Origin: Endomicrobiales bacterium
GTDB lineage: Bacteria > Elusimicrobiota > Endomicrobiia > Endomicrobiales > JAFGIL01
Direction: 5' to 3'
NCBI GenBank assembly: GCA_016929635.1
Contig: JAFGIL010000067.1
Span: forward strand, 54,855 to 118,854
Length of the DNA: 64,000 nt
The translations under genes and the position numbers were made by a program. Positions 50,214-58,344 of the stretch are shown here, in pieces. A model generated the notes under the pieces. The model saw only the letters and a list, made by a program, of their open reading frames with translations. It was not told the DNA's origin and ran no database searches. The stretch's first letter is position 1. The number at the start of each line of letters is the position of its first letter.

Positions 50214-52199
50214 CTATTTGGTCCTCTTCTTTTTCAACTCTTCTTTTGCACGGTTTAGATTATTTTTAATTTTTGCATTTTCAGGGTCAAATGACAATGC
50301 TTTTTCCCACAACTCAACCGCTTCCTTCAGGTTGCCAAGCCCGTACTCTTTTAATCCCTTCTGCCCCAGTTCGTTTGCCTTAGTTTTATTTATTTCCGCA
50401 AGTTCCTCCTGAGTTTTGGTTAGGGCATCCTTAATCTCCTTATCTCCGGAATTAATTTTTGTCGCTTTCTCCAATATTGCTATAGCTTCTTTCAAATCTT
50501 TCTTTTCGTAGAGTTTTAAACCTTTGTCATAATATTGACGGGAGAGCTTAACCTTGGTTTTACTCAAATAATCCTTTGTTTCTTTCTTTTCCGGATTGAG
50601 TTTCTTGGCTTCCTCAAACATTTCCATTGCGTTTTCCCAATCAGAATCATTATAGTACTTAACACCTTTATTAATTAAATCCGCAGCTTTTTTAATATTT
50701 AACTCATGTTCCTTTTGCTTTTTCTGTGCCGCAATATTTACAAGCTCCTTTTTAGCAAGATTAATATACTCTTTTGCCCGTGCATGCTCGGGATTGACTA
50801 GCAGCACTTTCTCCCACAGGCTTATGGCATCGTTATAATTTTTGTTTTCGTAAAACTCCATACCCTGCTTGAACATGGATTCTATTCTCATGGTTTTCTG
50901 CTGCTGGAAGACAACTTCTATCCTTTCCTGAAACTCCTTCACTTTCGGGGAATCCGGGAAAAGAACCAGGACTTTATCAATCAACTGTTTCGCTTCAATC
51001 AGTTTATCCTGTTCCAGGTATGTCTTTACCTGCATTAAATATTTATCCACCTTGGTTTCATCTATCTCCGAATTTATCTTTACCATATACTCTTTTGCCT
51101 GTTCATTAACAGGGTCAATCAATAAAATGTTGCTGAAATAATGGTAAGCGTTCACAAGGTCCTTTTTGTAATAATATTTTTTTGCGGTTTTAAGCTGTTT
51201 CTTAATCTTTACCTCAACCAGATCTTCGTTATAAGCGCGCCCGAACCTCATGTTTAAACCGATCCTGTGCGTTTCACCGAGTACGCCGTAAGGCACAAAA
51301 GCATAATCTACTGTTACAAACTCATTACCCAATCCAATTCCTCCCACAAGATCCGGTTGGACACTGTGCTCGGGATTATTCGACTGGAATTTATATCCGC
51401 CCCTTAACGCTACCCAATCCGTTATCTTGTATTCGATTCCGGAGTTTATGTAGTAATCGTTGTCCTTGGGTAAATTTACATCGCATGCTATTGTCAGACT
51501 GTTATAAAAGAAATCCTGGGATATTCCCAACCGATAATTTAAAGGCAGCGGGTCTTCTTTCTGGATAAACTTAACATCAGGGCCCATGTTCTGTAATCCC
51601 AAAGCTATCTTAAACTCCTGTCCTATTTTATCTTTCATCCAACTTCTTAAAAAAGTTGTATTCAATTTATATAAAATCCCCGCATCCAAAGCATATGCGC
51701 TTGCGGATACGTCGTCCAGTTTTTCCTGGATGAACTTTATCGTAAGACCGTAATCGAGTTTTGTGGAGCTTCTTCCGTATGAGAGAGCAAAAGCCATGTC
51801 TGAAACACCGATATCGCCGTTCAATCTAGCGCCATTGTTATCATAAGATGGAATATCTCCTACAGAAAGATAGTAAATACTTGCTCCCAGAGTCCCCAGA
51901 TTATTAACAGGATGAACATAAGAAAGAAACTGATAATTAATGCCTTCAAACCAGCTCAGGTGCATGATTGATAACTGTTTGTAATCAAGATTAGCCAGGC
52001 CTGCAGGATTCCAGTATACCGCGCTTGCGTCGTCACAGACAGCGCTGAACGCACCGCCCATAGCTGATGATTTTGCCCCAACCTCAATCTTGAGAAAATT
52101 CAGACCGGTAGTTCCCGGGTTATTCGAGGCAAAGATATTAGGCATTCTTATTAGATTTAAAATTAGTAATATAAAAAATACTCTTTTCATAAAAATCAT
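50214..52199 (-). CDS. PorV/PorQ-family outer-membrane protein fused to TPR repeats
   Basis: The 661-residue protein has a signal peptide (FFILLILNLIRMPNIFA) and a PorV/PorQ-type barrel (about 25-345): GTTGLNFLKIEVGAKSSAMG, then DDASAVYWNPAGLANL, the family signature. The last 310 residues are TPR-like helices (AKKYYYKKDLVNAYHYFSNI, LWEKVLLVNPEHARAKEYI, and more). PorV is a type 9 secretion component that handles cargo with C-terminal sorting domains; PorV-like proteins also occur without a full system. The cargo-like CARDB/FlgD protein is encoded just upstream in the same operon and two histidine kinases follow. The ribosome site (GAGGGG, 7 bases before the ATG) is supplied by the arm of a palindromic repeat. 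Confidence 0.88.
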   Translation of the reverse strand: MIFMKRVFFILLILNLIRMPNIFASNNPGTTGLNFLKIEVGAKSSAMGGAFSAVCDDASAVYWNPAGLANLDYKQLSIMHLSWFEGINYQFLSYVHPVNNLGTLGASIYYLSVGDIPSYDNNGARLNGDIGVSDMAFALSYGRSSTKLDYGLTIKFIQEKLDDVSASAYALDAGILYKLNTTFLRSWMKDKIGQEFKIALGLQNMGPDVKFIQKEDPLPLNYRLGISQDFFYNSLTIACDVNLPKDNDYYINSGIEYKITDWVALRGGYKFQSNNPEHSVQPDLVGGIGLGNEFVTVDYAFVPYGVLGETHRIGLNMRFGRAYNEDLVEVKIKKQLKTAKKYYYKKDLVNAYHYFSNILLIDPVNEQAKEYMVKINSEIDETKVDKYLMQVKTYLEQDKLIEAKQLIDKVLVLFPDSPKVKEFQERIEVVFQQQKTMRIESMFKQGMEFYENKNYNDAISLWEKVLLVNPEHARAKEYINLAKKELVNIAAQKKQKEHELNIKKAADLINKGVKYYNDSDWENAMEMFEEAKKLNPEKKETKDYLSKTKVKLSRQYYDKGLKLYEKKDLKEAIAILEKATKINSGDKEIKDALTKTQEELAEINKTKANELGQKGLKEYGLGNLKEAVELWEKALSFDPENAKIKNNLNRAKEELKKKRTK

Positions 52200-52203
52200 T
52201 TAA

Positions 52204-52258
52204 TTACCCCTCACCTTTAATCCTCTCCCCACAGGGAAGAGGAAATAGGTGAGGGGAT
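52204..52258. repeat. Nested palindromic repeat that also carries a ribosome site
   Basis: Outer arms CCCCTCACCT (52207-52216) and AGGTGAGGGG (52247-52256) enclose inner arms CCTCTCCCC and GGGAAGAGG. Palindromes of this CCCCTCACC type are widespread bacterial intergenic repeats. It fills the gap between the CARDB gene and the PorV-TPR gene; on the minus strand its distal arm ends in GAGGGG, 7 bases from the next ATG. Confidence 0.8.
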
Positions 52259-52261
52259 AAA

Positions 52262-55165
52262 TTATCTTATAATCACCAGTTTCCCGGTTTTATGTTCCTT
52301 CGAATTTTTAATGTAATAAATATACGCTCCGCTTGCTGCAAACTCTCCTTTACTGTTCTTCCCGTCCCAGGTCATCTGTTCCTCACCTGAGGCATACTGG
52401 TATTCCAGTGCCCTGACAAGCTCGCCGGATAAAGTGTAAATACATATCGTTGCTTCGGAACCCAGATTCGTAAAAGTAATACCGTCCTGAATAGTCCCTG
52501 TGTCGTCTTTCCCGTCAAACGGCTTCCACGGTACAGGGTAAGCATAAGCTCCGGATAAATCCGTGTCACTTCCTCCAAGCAATGCAAACAATGAGAAATG
52601 ACTGACTTGAGCAGTAACCGTATTTGCTGATGTATCCACCTGTGAATTAGGTATTCTAACCCAAAGGTTCCTGTCTTCATCAAGCCAGTATACTTTTAAA
52701 GAGTTTTCCTTAACCAGGTATCCGCTGTCGTCCTGGATCATGCCGTTTATAGTCTCTGTATAAGGTATAACAATGTTCACGCCCTGCTGGAAGTTTCCTG
52801 TAAACTGCCCTCCGGTCTTATACGCTGTGATTTTTCTTAAAGAATTATTGACCGGAGAGTGGAAAGAACCTTTTATTCCCTTGATTTTTTCGTTTGCGTT
52901 AAGGATTTTTGTATTAATTGTTTGTTCGGAGGCAGGATTTGTATCTATCGAAACATAGTAGTCTTCATCAAGGCTTTCAGGCTGGAAAACCACCTTGGTC
53001 CCGTCTTCCTCGATAAAAGAATTTTCGATTGTGTAGTCCATTATAGCGGTAAACACCCATGTTTTCGGGGTAAGCATGTTGTTTCCGTATAAATCCTGGG
53101 CAACTGTAGAGATGGTTACCTGGTATGTGTAACCTTTGGACCATGAAGCCAAAAACGTTAATGTTTTATTGGAGTATTCGGTAGTTCCGGAAACAAGGTT
53201 TTGCGAAGTGAGCGTAACACTTTGATTGTTTTTTATGGCTTTTACGGAAATAGACTGCCTTGCAGATTCGGCATCCATATCTTCACTGAATGTGACTGAT
53301 ACGGGAGCTGTTACGTCTATTCCCTTTGCATTCCCTGCAGGGGTTATGTCCCCCACAATTGTTGGATTAGTTAATAGTACCTCTATACTCTTTGATGCAG
53401 CATTGTTATTTTCAAGAGACTCCTGTATTATATCTATGGAATCTATATTAATGTAAATATTATGGCTTCCATAATCAGATGTCCAGTTGAAAAAAACGGT
53501 TTCGCTTCCATTACTTGATACAGGAATGTGAATAGACTCTGTGCCGATAAGCTCTCCCTGATCATCAGGATCCCCTTTATAGCACGAAACTATTGTATCT
53601 GTACATTTATATACCTTATAGTACGATATCCTTTCACCTGCAATATTCGCCCAGGACGAACCATTGTTCGTGCTTGCTGAAAGCATATCTGTCGGGGTTC
53701 CGGTGTCGATGAGCCACCTGTATCCGCTGAGCTCATCTGCGCTTGAGTTTTCCGCGCAAATCCAATATGTAGCTCCCGCAGCAAGTAACGGATTTGATTC
53801 AAATACAAAATCCGTCCATCCATACGATGTAAAGGTGCTTGTTACGGATTTATAAACAATAACGTCATCGCTTGATGTGCTTGGCTTAAGCTCGTATCCT
53901 GCATCATTGCGGATTCTAACCGTAAGCGAATCAGACGTGCCCCCCATATTGCGCATCAACAGACTTACTTTTCCCAGATACTGGTCATTCTCTACAGTAA
54001 AATACTGCGCGTACCAGCTGTTGTTGTAAACAGGCGCGAAACTCGTTATACCCGAGCTGGAATCATGTTTTACCGACGGAGTATTATCAACATAAAGAGC
54101 TCCGTTATTATGGATAGTTGCAGATATGGTTATCTCCTGTCCTGTTTCCGGAGAACTGTTGCTGAATACTATATCGGAGTTTTCTATGGTTAAATCAGGA
54201 AGCGTCGCGGAAACGCTCATCGCTGCAGATGATGGTATTACACTAATATTTTTGTAAGCAAAATTGTTACTGTCGGAATTTTCAGGAATGATATTTTCGT
54301 AATCCGCTGTCCAATAAATGTCATTGCTGCCTTCCTGTGCCGTCCAGTTAAACGAAAGTGTTTCACTTCCGTTAGGTAAAATCGGTGTGTTATAAGTGGT
54401 TGACCCAATTAAAACTCCCCCGCTTCCGGGATCTCCGTTGTAACATGTAATAACTGTGTTTGTACATTTATAAACTTCATAAAAAGCAATAAGATTCCCC
54501 GGCACACTTGTAAAATCATACCACTCAAAACCCTGATTAGTACTTGCCACTATCATATCTACAGAGGTTCCTACATCAAACCATATATAATAAGCATTAG
54601 GATACGAAACATAATTCTCCATACATATCCAGTAAGTTGTACCTGCAGAAAGAACAGGAGCTGTATCAAAATTAAATTCCTGCCAACCATATGATGTAAA
54701 TGTACTAACAACCGATTGAGAAGTTAACAGGTTTTCATTCCCGGTGGCTGGGCCCGGCTCATAACCTTTATCCTTACGGATTTCTACTTTTAATAAGTCA
54801 TCCATAGCTCCAACATTCTTTAAGTATAAACTAACCTTTCCTAAATAGATATCACTACTTGGCATAAAGTATTGTGCATACCATTGGGTGGAGCAAACGA
54901 CCGCATAATCACTTGAAGAACCTGTCTGAGAAGAATGATAAATGTACCCCATATCTGAAGTGTAGTATGAACCGTTATTATGTATGGTTGCTGTAATTGT
55001 AATGACTTCGCCTGATTCAGGCGAGTCGTTGCTGAAAATGATATCTGAGTTTGTTATGGAAAGGTCCGGCAGTCCGGCACATATTCCTTCTAGAAATAAG
55101 GTAGAAAGAAGGACTGCCAGTATAGCGGGTATTTTTATGAATTTTCCAATTTTTCTAATTTTCAT
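52262..55165 (-). CDS. Surface protein with duplicated CARDB, SbsA-Ig-like and FlgD-type C-terminal domains
   Basis: The 967-residue protein has a signal peptide (ILAVLLSTLFLEGICAG) and two copies of a roughly 300-residue unit. Each begins as a CARDB domain (LPDLSITNSDIIFSNDSPES; LPDLTIENSDIVFSNSSPET), is interrupted by about 150 residues of jelly-roll-like sequence (LGKVSLYLKNVG ... TYWICMEN), and closes as CARDB (PNGSETLSFNWTAQEGSNDI). An SbsA-type Ig domain follows (GIDVTAPVSVTFSEDMDA), then a beta region, and finally a FlgD-like domain (YAYPVPWKPF ... GKLVIIR), the type used as a sorting signal beside PorV proteins. It is probably exported to the surface via the PorV-TPR protein encoded next. 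Ligand is unknown. Confidence 0.85.
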   Translation of the reverse strand: MKIRKIGKFIKIPAILAVLLSTLFLEGICAGLPDLSITNSDIIFSNDSPESGEVITITATIHNNGSYYTSDMGYIYHSSQTGSSSDYAVVCSTQWYAQYFMPSSDIYLGKVSLYLKNVGAMDDLLKVEIRKDKGYEPGPATGNENLLTSQSVVSTFTSYGWQEFNFDTAPVLSAGTTYWICMENYVSYPNAYYIWFDVGTSVDMIVASTNQGFEWYDFTSVPGNLIAFYEVYKCTNTVITCYNGDPGSGGVLIGSTTYNTPILPNGSETLSFNWTAQEGSNDIYWTADYENIIPENSDSNNFAYKNISVIPSSAAMSVSATLPDLTIENSDIVFSNSSPETGQEITISATIHNNGALYVDNTPSVKHDSSSGITSFAPVYNNSWYAQYFTVENDQYLGKVSLLMRNMGGTSDSLTVRIRNDAGYELKPSTSSDDVIVYKSVTSTFTSYGWTDFVFESNPLLAAGATYWICAENSSADELSGYRWLIDTGTPTDMLSASTNNGSSWANIAGERISYYKVYKCTDTIVSCYKGDPDDQGELIGTESIHIPVSSNGSETVFFNWTSDYGSHNIYINIDSIDIIQESLENNNAASKSIEVLLTNPTIVGDITPAGNAKGIDVTAPVSVTFSEDMDAESARQSISVKAIKNNQSVTLTSQNLVSGTTEYSNKTLTFLASWSKGYTYQVTISTVAQDLYGNNMLTPKTWVFTAIMDYTIENSFIEEDGTKVVFQPESLDEDYYVSIDTNPASEQTINTKILNANEKIKGIKGSFHSPVNNSLRKITAYKTGGQFTGNFQQGVNIVIPYTETINGMIQDDSGYLVKENSLKVYWLDEDRNLWVRIPNSQVDTSANTVTAQVSHFSLFALLGGSDTDLSGAYAYPVPWKPFDGKDDTGTIQDGITFTNLGSEATICIYTLSGELVRALEYQYASGEEQMTWDGKNSKGEFAASGAYIYYIKNSKEHKTGKLVIIR

Positions 55166-55347
55166 TCTGACGCTTTATATTTACAGAATTTTAAAATAAG
55201 TATATCAGAAATGTCTTAAAATTACAAGACTTTTTTAACTATTGCTTTTCATGAATTCCAGCCCCTTTTAGGTACCTTTTTAAGTGGGATGTAGCGGATA
55301 AAAACAGCCAGAAGCCGGTTTTTTGGCGAAAAACCCGGTTTTCCGTC

Positions 55348-55363
55348 TGTGACTTTAGTCACA
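55348..55363. promoter_or_regulatory. CRP/FNR-like operator
   Basis: TGTGACTTTAGTCACA is a perfect TGTGA-N6-TCACA palindrome, the CRP consensus. It is centred about 72 bp upstream of the start predicted from the -10 at 55416, a usual distance for CRP-type activation. It lies between divergent genes, so either could be the target. Confidence 0.5.
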
Positions 55364-55392
55364 AATGCGGGATTTTGGCATAAAAATATATA

Positions 55393-55421
55393 TTGACACA
55401 TACTATTATACCTGCTATATT
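55393..55421 (+). promoter_or_regulatory. Predicted sigma70-type promoter driving the riboswitch and surface-protein gene
   Basis: TTGACA (55393-55398) and TATATT (55416-55421) are separated by 17 bp, nearly consensus. Transcription would start near 55428, about 63 bases before the riboswitch aptamer. Confidence 0.8.
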
Positions 55422-55490
55422 ATAGTAGGAAGTAAGTAAAAAAACCTGGGGATGGCTGTTTCAAAATTATATTGAAAATTGAATGAAAAA

Positions 55491-55573
55491 GGCAAATTCT
55501 AACGAAAGTTAGAATACGCAAAGCTACGGAGCTAAAGGCCAGAATTAATTCGGCATATGCTAGCCGGGTTGCC
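55491..55573 (+). ncRNA. c-di-GMP-I (GEMM-I) riboswitch
   Basis: The plus strand carries the GEMM-I core in order. GGCAAA is followed by a 7-bp hairpin with a GAAA tetraloop (TTCTAAC-GAAA-GTTAGAA). Then come the conserved TACGCAAAGCTA, the second stem with GCTAAAGGCC, and finally TAGCCGGGTTGCC, which pairs with the initial GGCAA. A small hairpin (CTGCT-ACCCC-AGCAG, 55614-55626) overlaps the ribosome site of the downstream gene and could be the expression platform. The ligand is c-di-GMP by family; direction of control cannot be told. Confidence 0.88.
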
Positions 55574-55635
55574 ATTTCGACGTTAAGATTCTGGTCCATG
55601 CTTGGCTAAATCTGCTACCCCAGCAGGTGAGTCAA

Positions 55636-58263
55636 ATGGACAGAAATAAAATTTTCAAAATAATTCCAATACTTTCCTTAATTTTATTAATCTCTGTTAT
55701 ACCTATCCATAGTGAAATAATCATTATTGAACCTGATGATCCTGTTATTGATCCTATTGGCTCCGGAAAAATAGGAGCTGAGATAGATCTGGATCCTGAT
55801 ATCTTAATCCAGGGACAGAGTTACGATCATTTAATAGCACATATCGAATTACCCAACGGTTATGATGTTAATACAATAAAAATTGATACAGTAAAAATAT
55901 CAACAATTAATGCACAGGGAATCACACCTGTCTTTGCTTTGGAATCTCCTACAGCAATCGGTGATTACGATTCAGACCAAATCGCTGACTTAACAGTAAA
56001 TTTTGATTACAGTGCCCTGGAACCCCTGTTCCCTTTAGGAAGCATAACGATAAACATAAACGGAGAACTGGAGGACGGAACAATCTTCCTGGGTGAAGAC
56101 ACTATAGAGCTGCAGGAACCTTCCCAGATTGACTGCATCGTGGATTTAACTCCGGATTCTGTAGTTATTTCTCAAAACTATGATTTTGTTACTGCATACA
56201 TTGAACTGCCCGAAGGTTACAACGTTAACTCGATAAAAGCGGATAGCGTAATAGTTTATTCGATAAACGGCCAGGCAATTACTCCGATTGCAGCGCTCGG
56301 CTCTCCAACAGCAATCGGAGACTACGATGATGACCAGGCCGCAGACCTGATGATTAAATTTGAGTATGCATCAATCAAACCTTTACTATCACTTGGCAGC
56401 GTCCAAATCCAGATAAAAGGAGAACTCACTGACCTGACAAAATTTTCCGGAGATGACACTCTGCTTGTAGAGGAAACTCCGTCACCTGTAAGTGCAACCA
56501 TAGATATCGATCCGAACGTAATTAATTTACAAAGCAACGGCAATTTTATTACGGCGTACATAGAGCTGTCCGATGGTTATGACGTTAATCAAATAAAAAT
56601 CGATACTGTAAAGATTTCAAAAATAGAGTCGCAGGAAATAACTCCTATCAATGCACTTGCCTCGCCTACAGCAGTAGGAGACTATGACTCAGATTCCGAC
56701 CCGGACCTGATGGTAAAGTTCGACTTCCCCACACTTAAGCCGCTGCTCCAGGCTGGAGAAGCAACCATAGAGATAAAAGGAAACCTCATGGATAATACGG
56801 AGTTTACAGGAACGGATATCGTAACAATACAGGAATCCGGGTCAGACCCGATACCGGAAGACCCGCCAGAAGAAGAGCCTCCTTCTGGTGAAATAGTAAT
56901 TACGATTACTTTCGATTTCACGGCCCACAACTTTAATGATTTCATGGAGATAGATATAAATCTGCCGGAAGGTTACGAAGATGACACTGTTGAGATTAAT
57001 GCCATTAAATTCATAGTTATCCGAAGGAACAAAAAAGTTTATTCTAAAACCATTATTCTCCCTGAACCCATTCTTGTATCCGCATCGGTTGATGAATTTG
57101 ACATGAATCAAATTGCCTGGCTGGTTTTCAGGTCAAAATACAACCTCAACCCGTTTTTATTTTCAAGGAGAGCCAGAATAAGAATACACAGGAAATGGCA
57201 TAGAAAAAGATATACCAGACATTTCGATTTCTGCGGGAGAGATATAGTAGACTGCTACAAAAATAAAATAAAACACAGAAAATATAGCAGGAGATGCTGG
57301 GGTATGAGTACGGCATCTGCCAGTTCTTCATCAGGACTGCAGTATAACTTCTCTTTAACCAAACATGTCTCTGACAATATAAGGATAACAAAAGCACTAT
57401 TATGGCTTAAATCCAATGATGTAGGCAATTCGTGGTATGCATGGTTCCGCAAAGCTTTGAAAACATGGGATGAAATCCCGGGAAATTTCGGAAAGCTTAA
57501 TTATTCTAATTTAAAAAGAGGAAACGGCTACGAATGGGACCTTACAGATAAAGTGCAAGGCAACTGGGAAAACGGAATTACTACTGTTTCAGTAAAACTG
57601 GACGAAAAAGATTTTGACAAAAGCCCGCTTCTTGTTGTAAGCTATGAGTTAAATGGTACCGAGCAAACCGTTATAATAGAAAAGAAAGAAGAAGCCAAAA
57701 AAGAACAGAATTTAAAATCAATCGGACAGGTAATTAATCTTGCTAAAGAGAGCGATGCGGCTATCGAAAGCGACGTAATAACTCTTTCCTATTCAGACAG
57801 CAATCTTGATGAAGTCAAAGAAGAGGAACTTGGAGTATATTACTGGGATGAAGCGGGCAGTAAATGGGAGCCTGTCCCTGACAGTGTGGTAGACACCGAA
57901 AATAACTGTGTTACATGCTCCATAGACCGTAAAACATCTTATCAGATCATGGCTCCAAAACTATCGCCAAATATTTCAGCCCCTGTAGTACAAAACGTGC
58001 CTAATCAATTAGGGCAGAACTACCCAAATCCGTTTAACCCGGCAACTACAATAGAATATTCAATAGCAAATGACTGTCATGTAACTTTAAAACTATACAA
58101 TGCTGCAGGGGAGTTAGTAGCCACTGTAGTAAATGAGTTCCAGCTTGCCGGCAATCACTCGGTTTATTTCGACGGCGGTGAATCATTGCCGCGCGGCATA
58201 TATTTCTATCAACTTGTTGCAGGAGGCTTTGTAGATACAAAAAGAATGGTAGTACTTAAATAA
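55636..58263 (+). CDS. c-di-GMP-controlled repeat-rich surface protein with Por-type C-terminal sorting domain
   Basis: The 875-residue protein has a signal peptide and three tandem repeats of about 115 residues. Each has the pattern AxIDLDP ... ITAYIELPxGYDVNxIKxDTV ... SPTAIGDYDSDxxADLMVKFD ... GELTDxTxFxGxD; the GDYDSD stretch could bind calcium. A fourth, diverged and very basic copy follows (RIRIHRKWHRKRYTRHFDFC), then a DNRLRE/CBM-like beta domain (about 540-650) and a C-terminal sorting-type domain (QNYPNPFNPATTIEYS ... GFVDTKRMVVLK). The ATG at 55636 is chosen because AGGTGA lies 5-6 bases upstream; a GTG at 55627 is the alternative. It is preceded by a c-di-GMP riboswitch and followed by a PorV-family gene, suggesting an adhesin or matrix protein displayed on the surface. 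Confidence 0.85.
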   Translation: MDRNKIFKIIPILSLILLISVIPIHSEIIIIEPDDPVIDPIGSGKIGAEIDLDPDILIQGQSYDHLIAHIELPNGYDVNTIKIDTVKISTINAQGITPVFALESPTAIGDYDSDQIADLTVNFDYSALEPLFPLGSITININGELEDGTIFLGEDTIELQEPSQIDCIVDLTPDSVVISQNYDFVTAYIELPEGYNVNSIKADSVIVYSINGQAITPIAALGSPTAIGDYDDDQAADLMIKFEYASIKPLLSLGSVQIQIKGELTDLTKFSGDDTLLVEETPSPVSATIDIDPNVINLQSNGNFITAYIELSDGYDVNQIKIDTVKISKIESQEITPINALASPTAVGDYDSDSDPDLMVKFDFPTLKPLLQAGEATIEIKGNLMDNTEFTGTDIVTIQESGSDPIPEDPPEEEPPSGEIVITITFDFTAHNFNDFMEIDINLPEGYEDDTVEINAIKFIVIRRNKKVYSKTIILPEPILVSASVDEFDMNQIAWLVFRSKYNLNPFLFSRRARIRIHRKWHRKRYTRHFDFCGRDIVDCYKNKIKHRKYSRRCWGMSTASASSSSGLQYNFSLTKHVSDNIRITKALLWLKSNDVGNSWYAWFRKALKTWDEIPGNFGKLNYSNLKRGNGYEWDLTDKVQGNWENGITTVSVKLDEKDFDKSPLLVVSYELNGTEQTVIIEKKEEAKKEQNLKSIGQVINLAKESDAAIESDVITLSYSDSNLDEVKEEELGVYYWDEAGSKWEPVPDSVVDTENNCVTCSIDRKTSYQIMAPKLSPNISAPVVQNVPNQLGQNYPNPFNPATTIEYSIANDCHVTLKLYNAAGELVATVVNEFQLAGNHSVYFDGGESLPRGIYFYQLVAGGFVDTKRMVVLK

Positions 58264-58325
58264 AAAACCTCTTTCCTTTTATTTTTTAAATAAAGTTTAA
58301 AAAATTAGCGAAGGGGTTTTTAATT
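58264..58325 (+). terminator. Terminator-like long-loop hairpin before the PorV gene
   Basis: AAAACCTCTT (58264-58273) pairs with AAGGGGTTTT (58311-58320; 10 bp with one G-T pair) across a 37-nt loop, followed by TAATTTT. It lies 24 bp before the PorV ATG; TATAAT at 58329-58334 could be a -10 box for a near-leaderless transcript. Confidence 0.45.
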
Positions 58326-58344
58326 TTGTATAATTAAATCTAAT

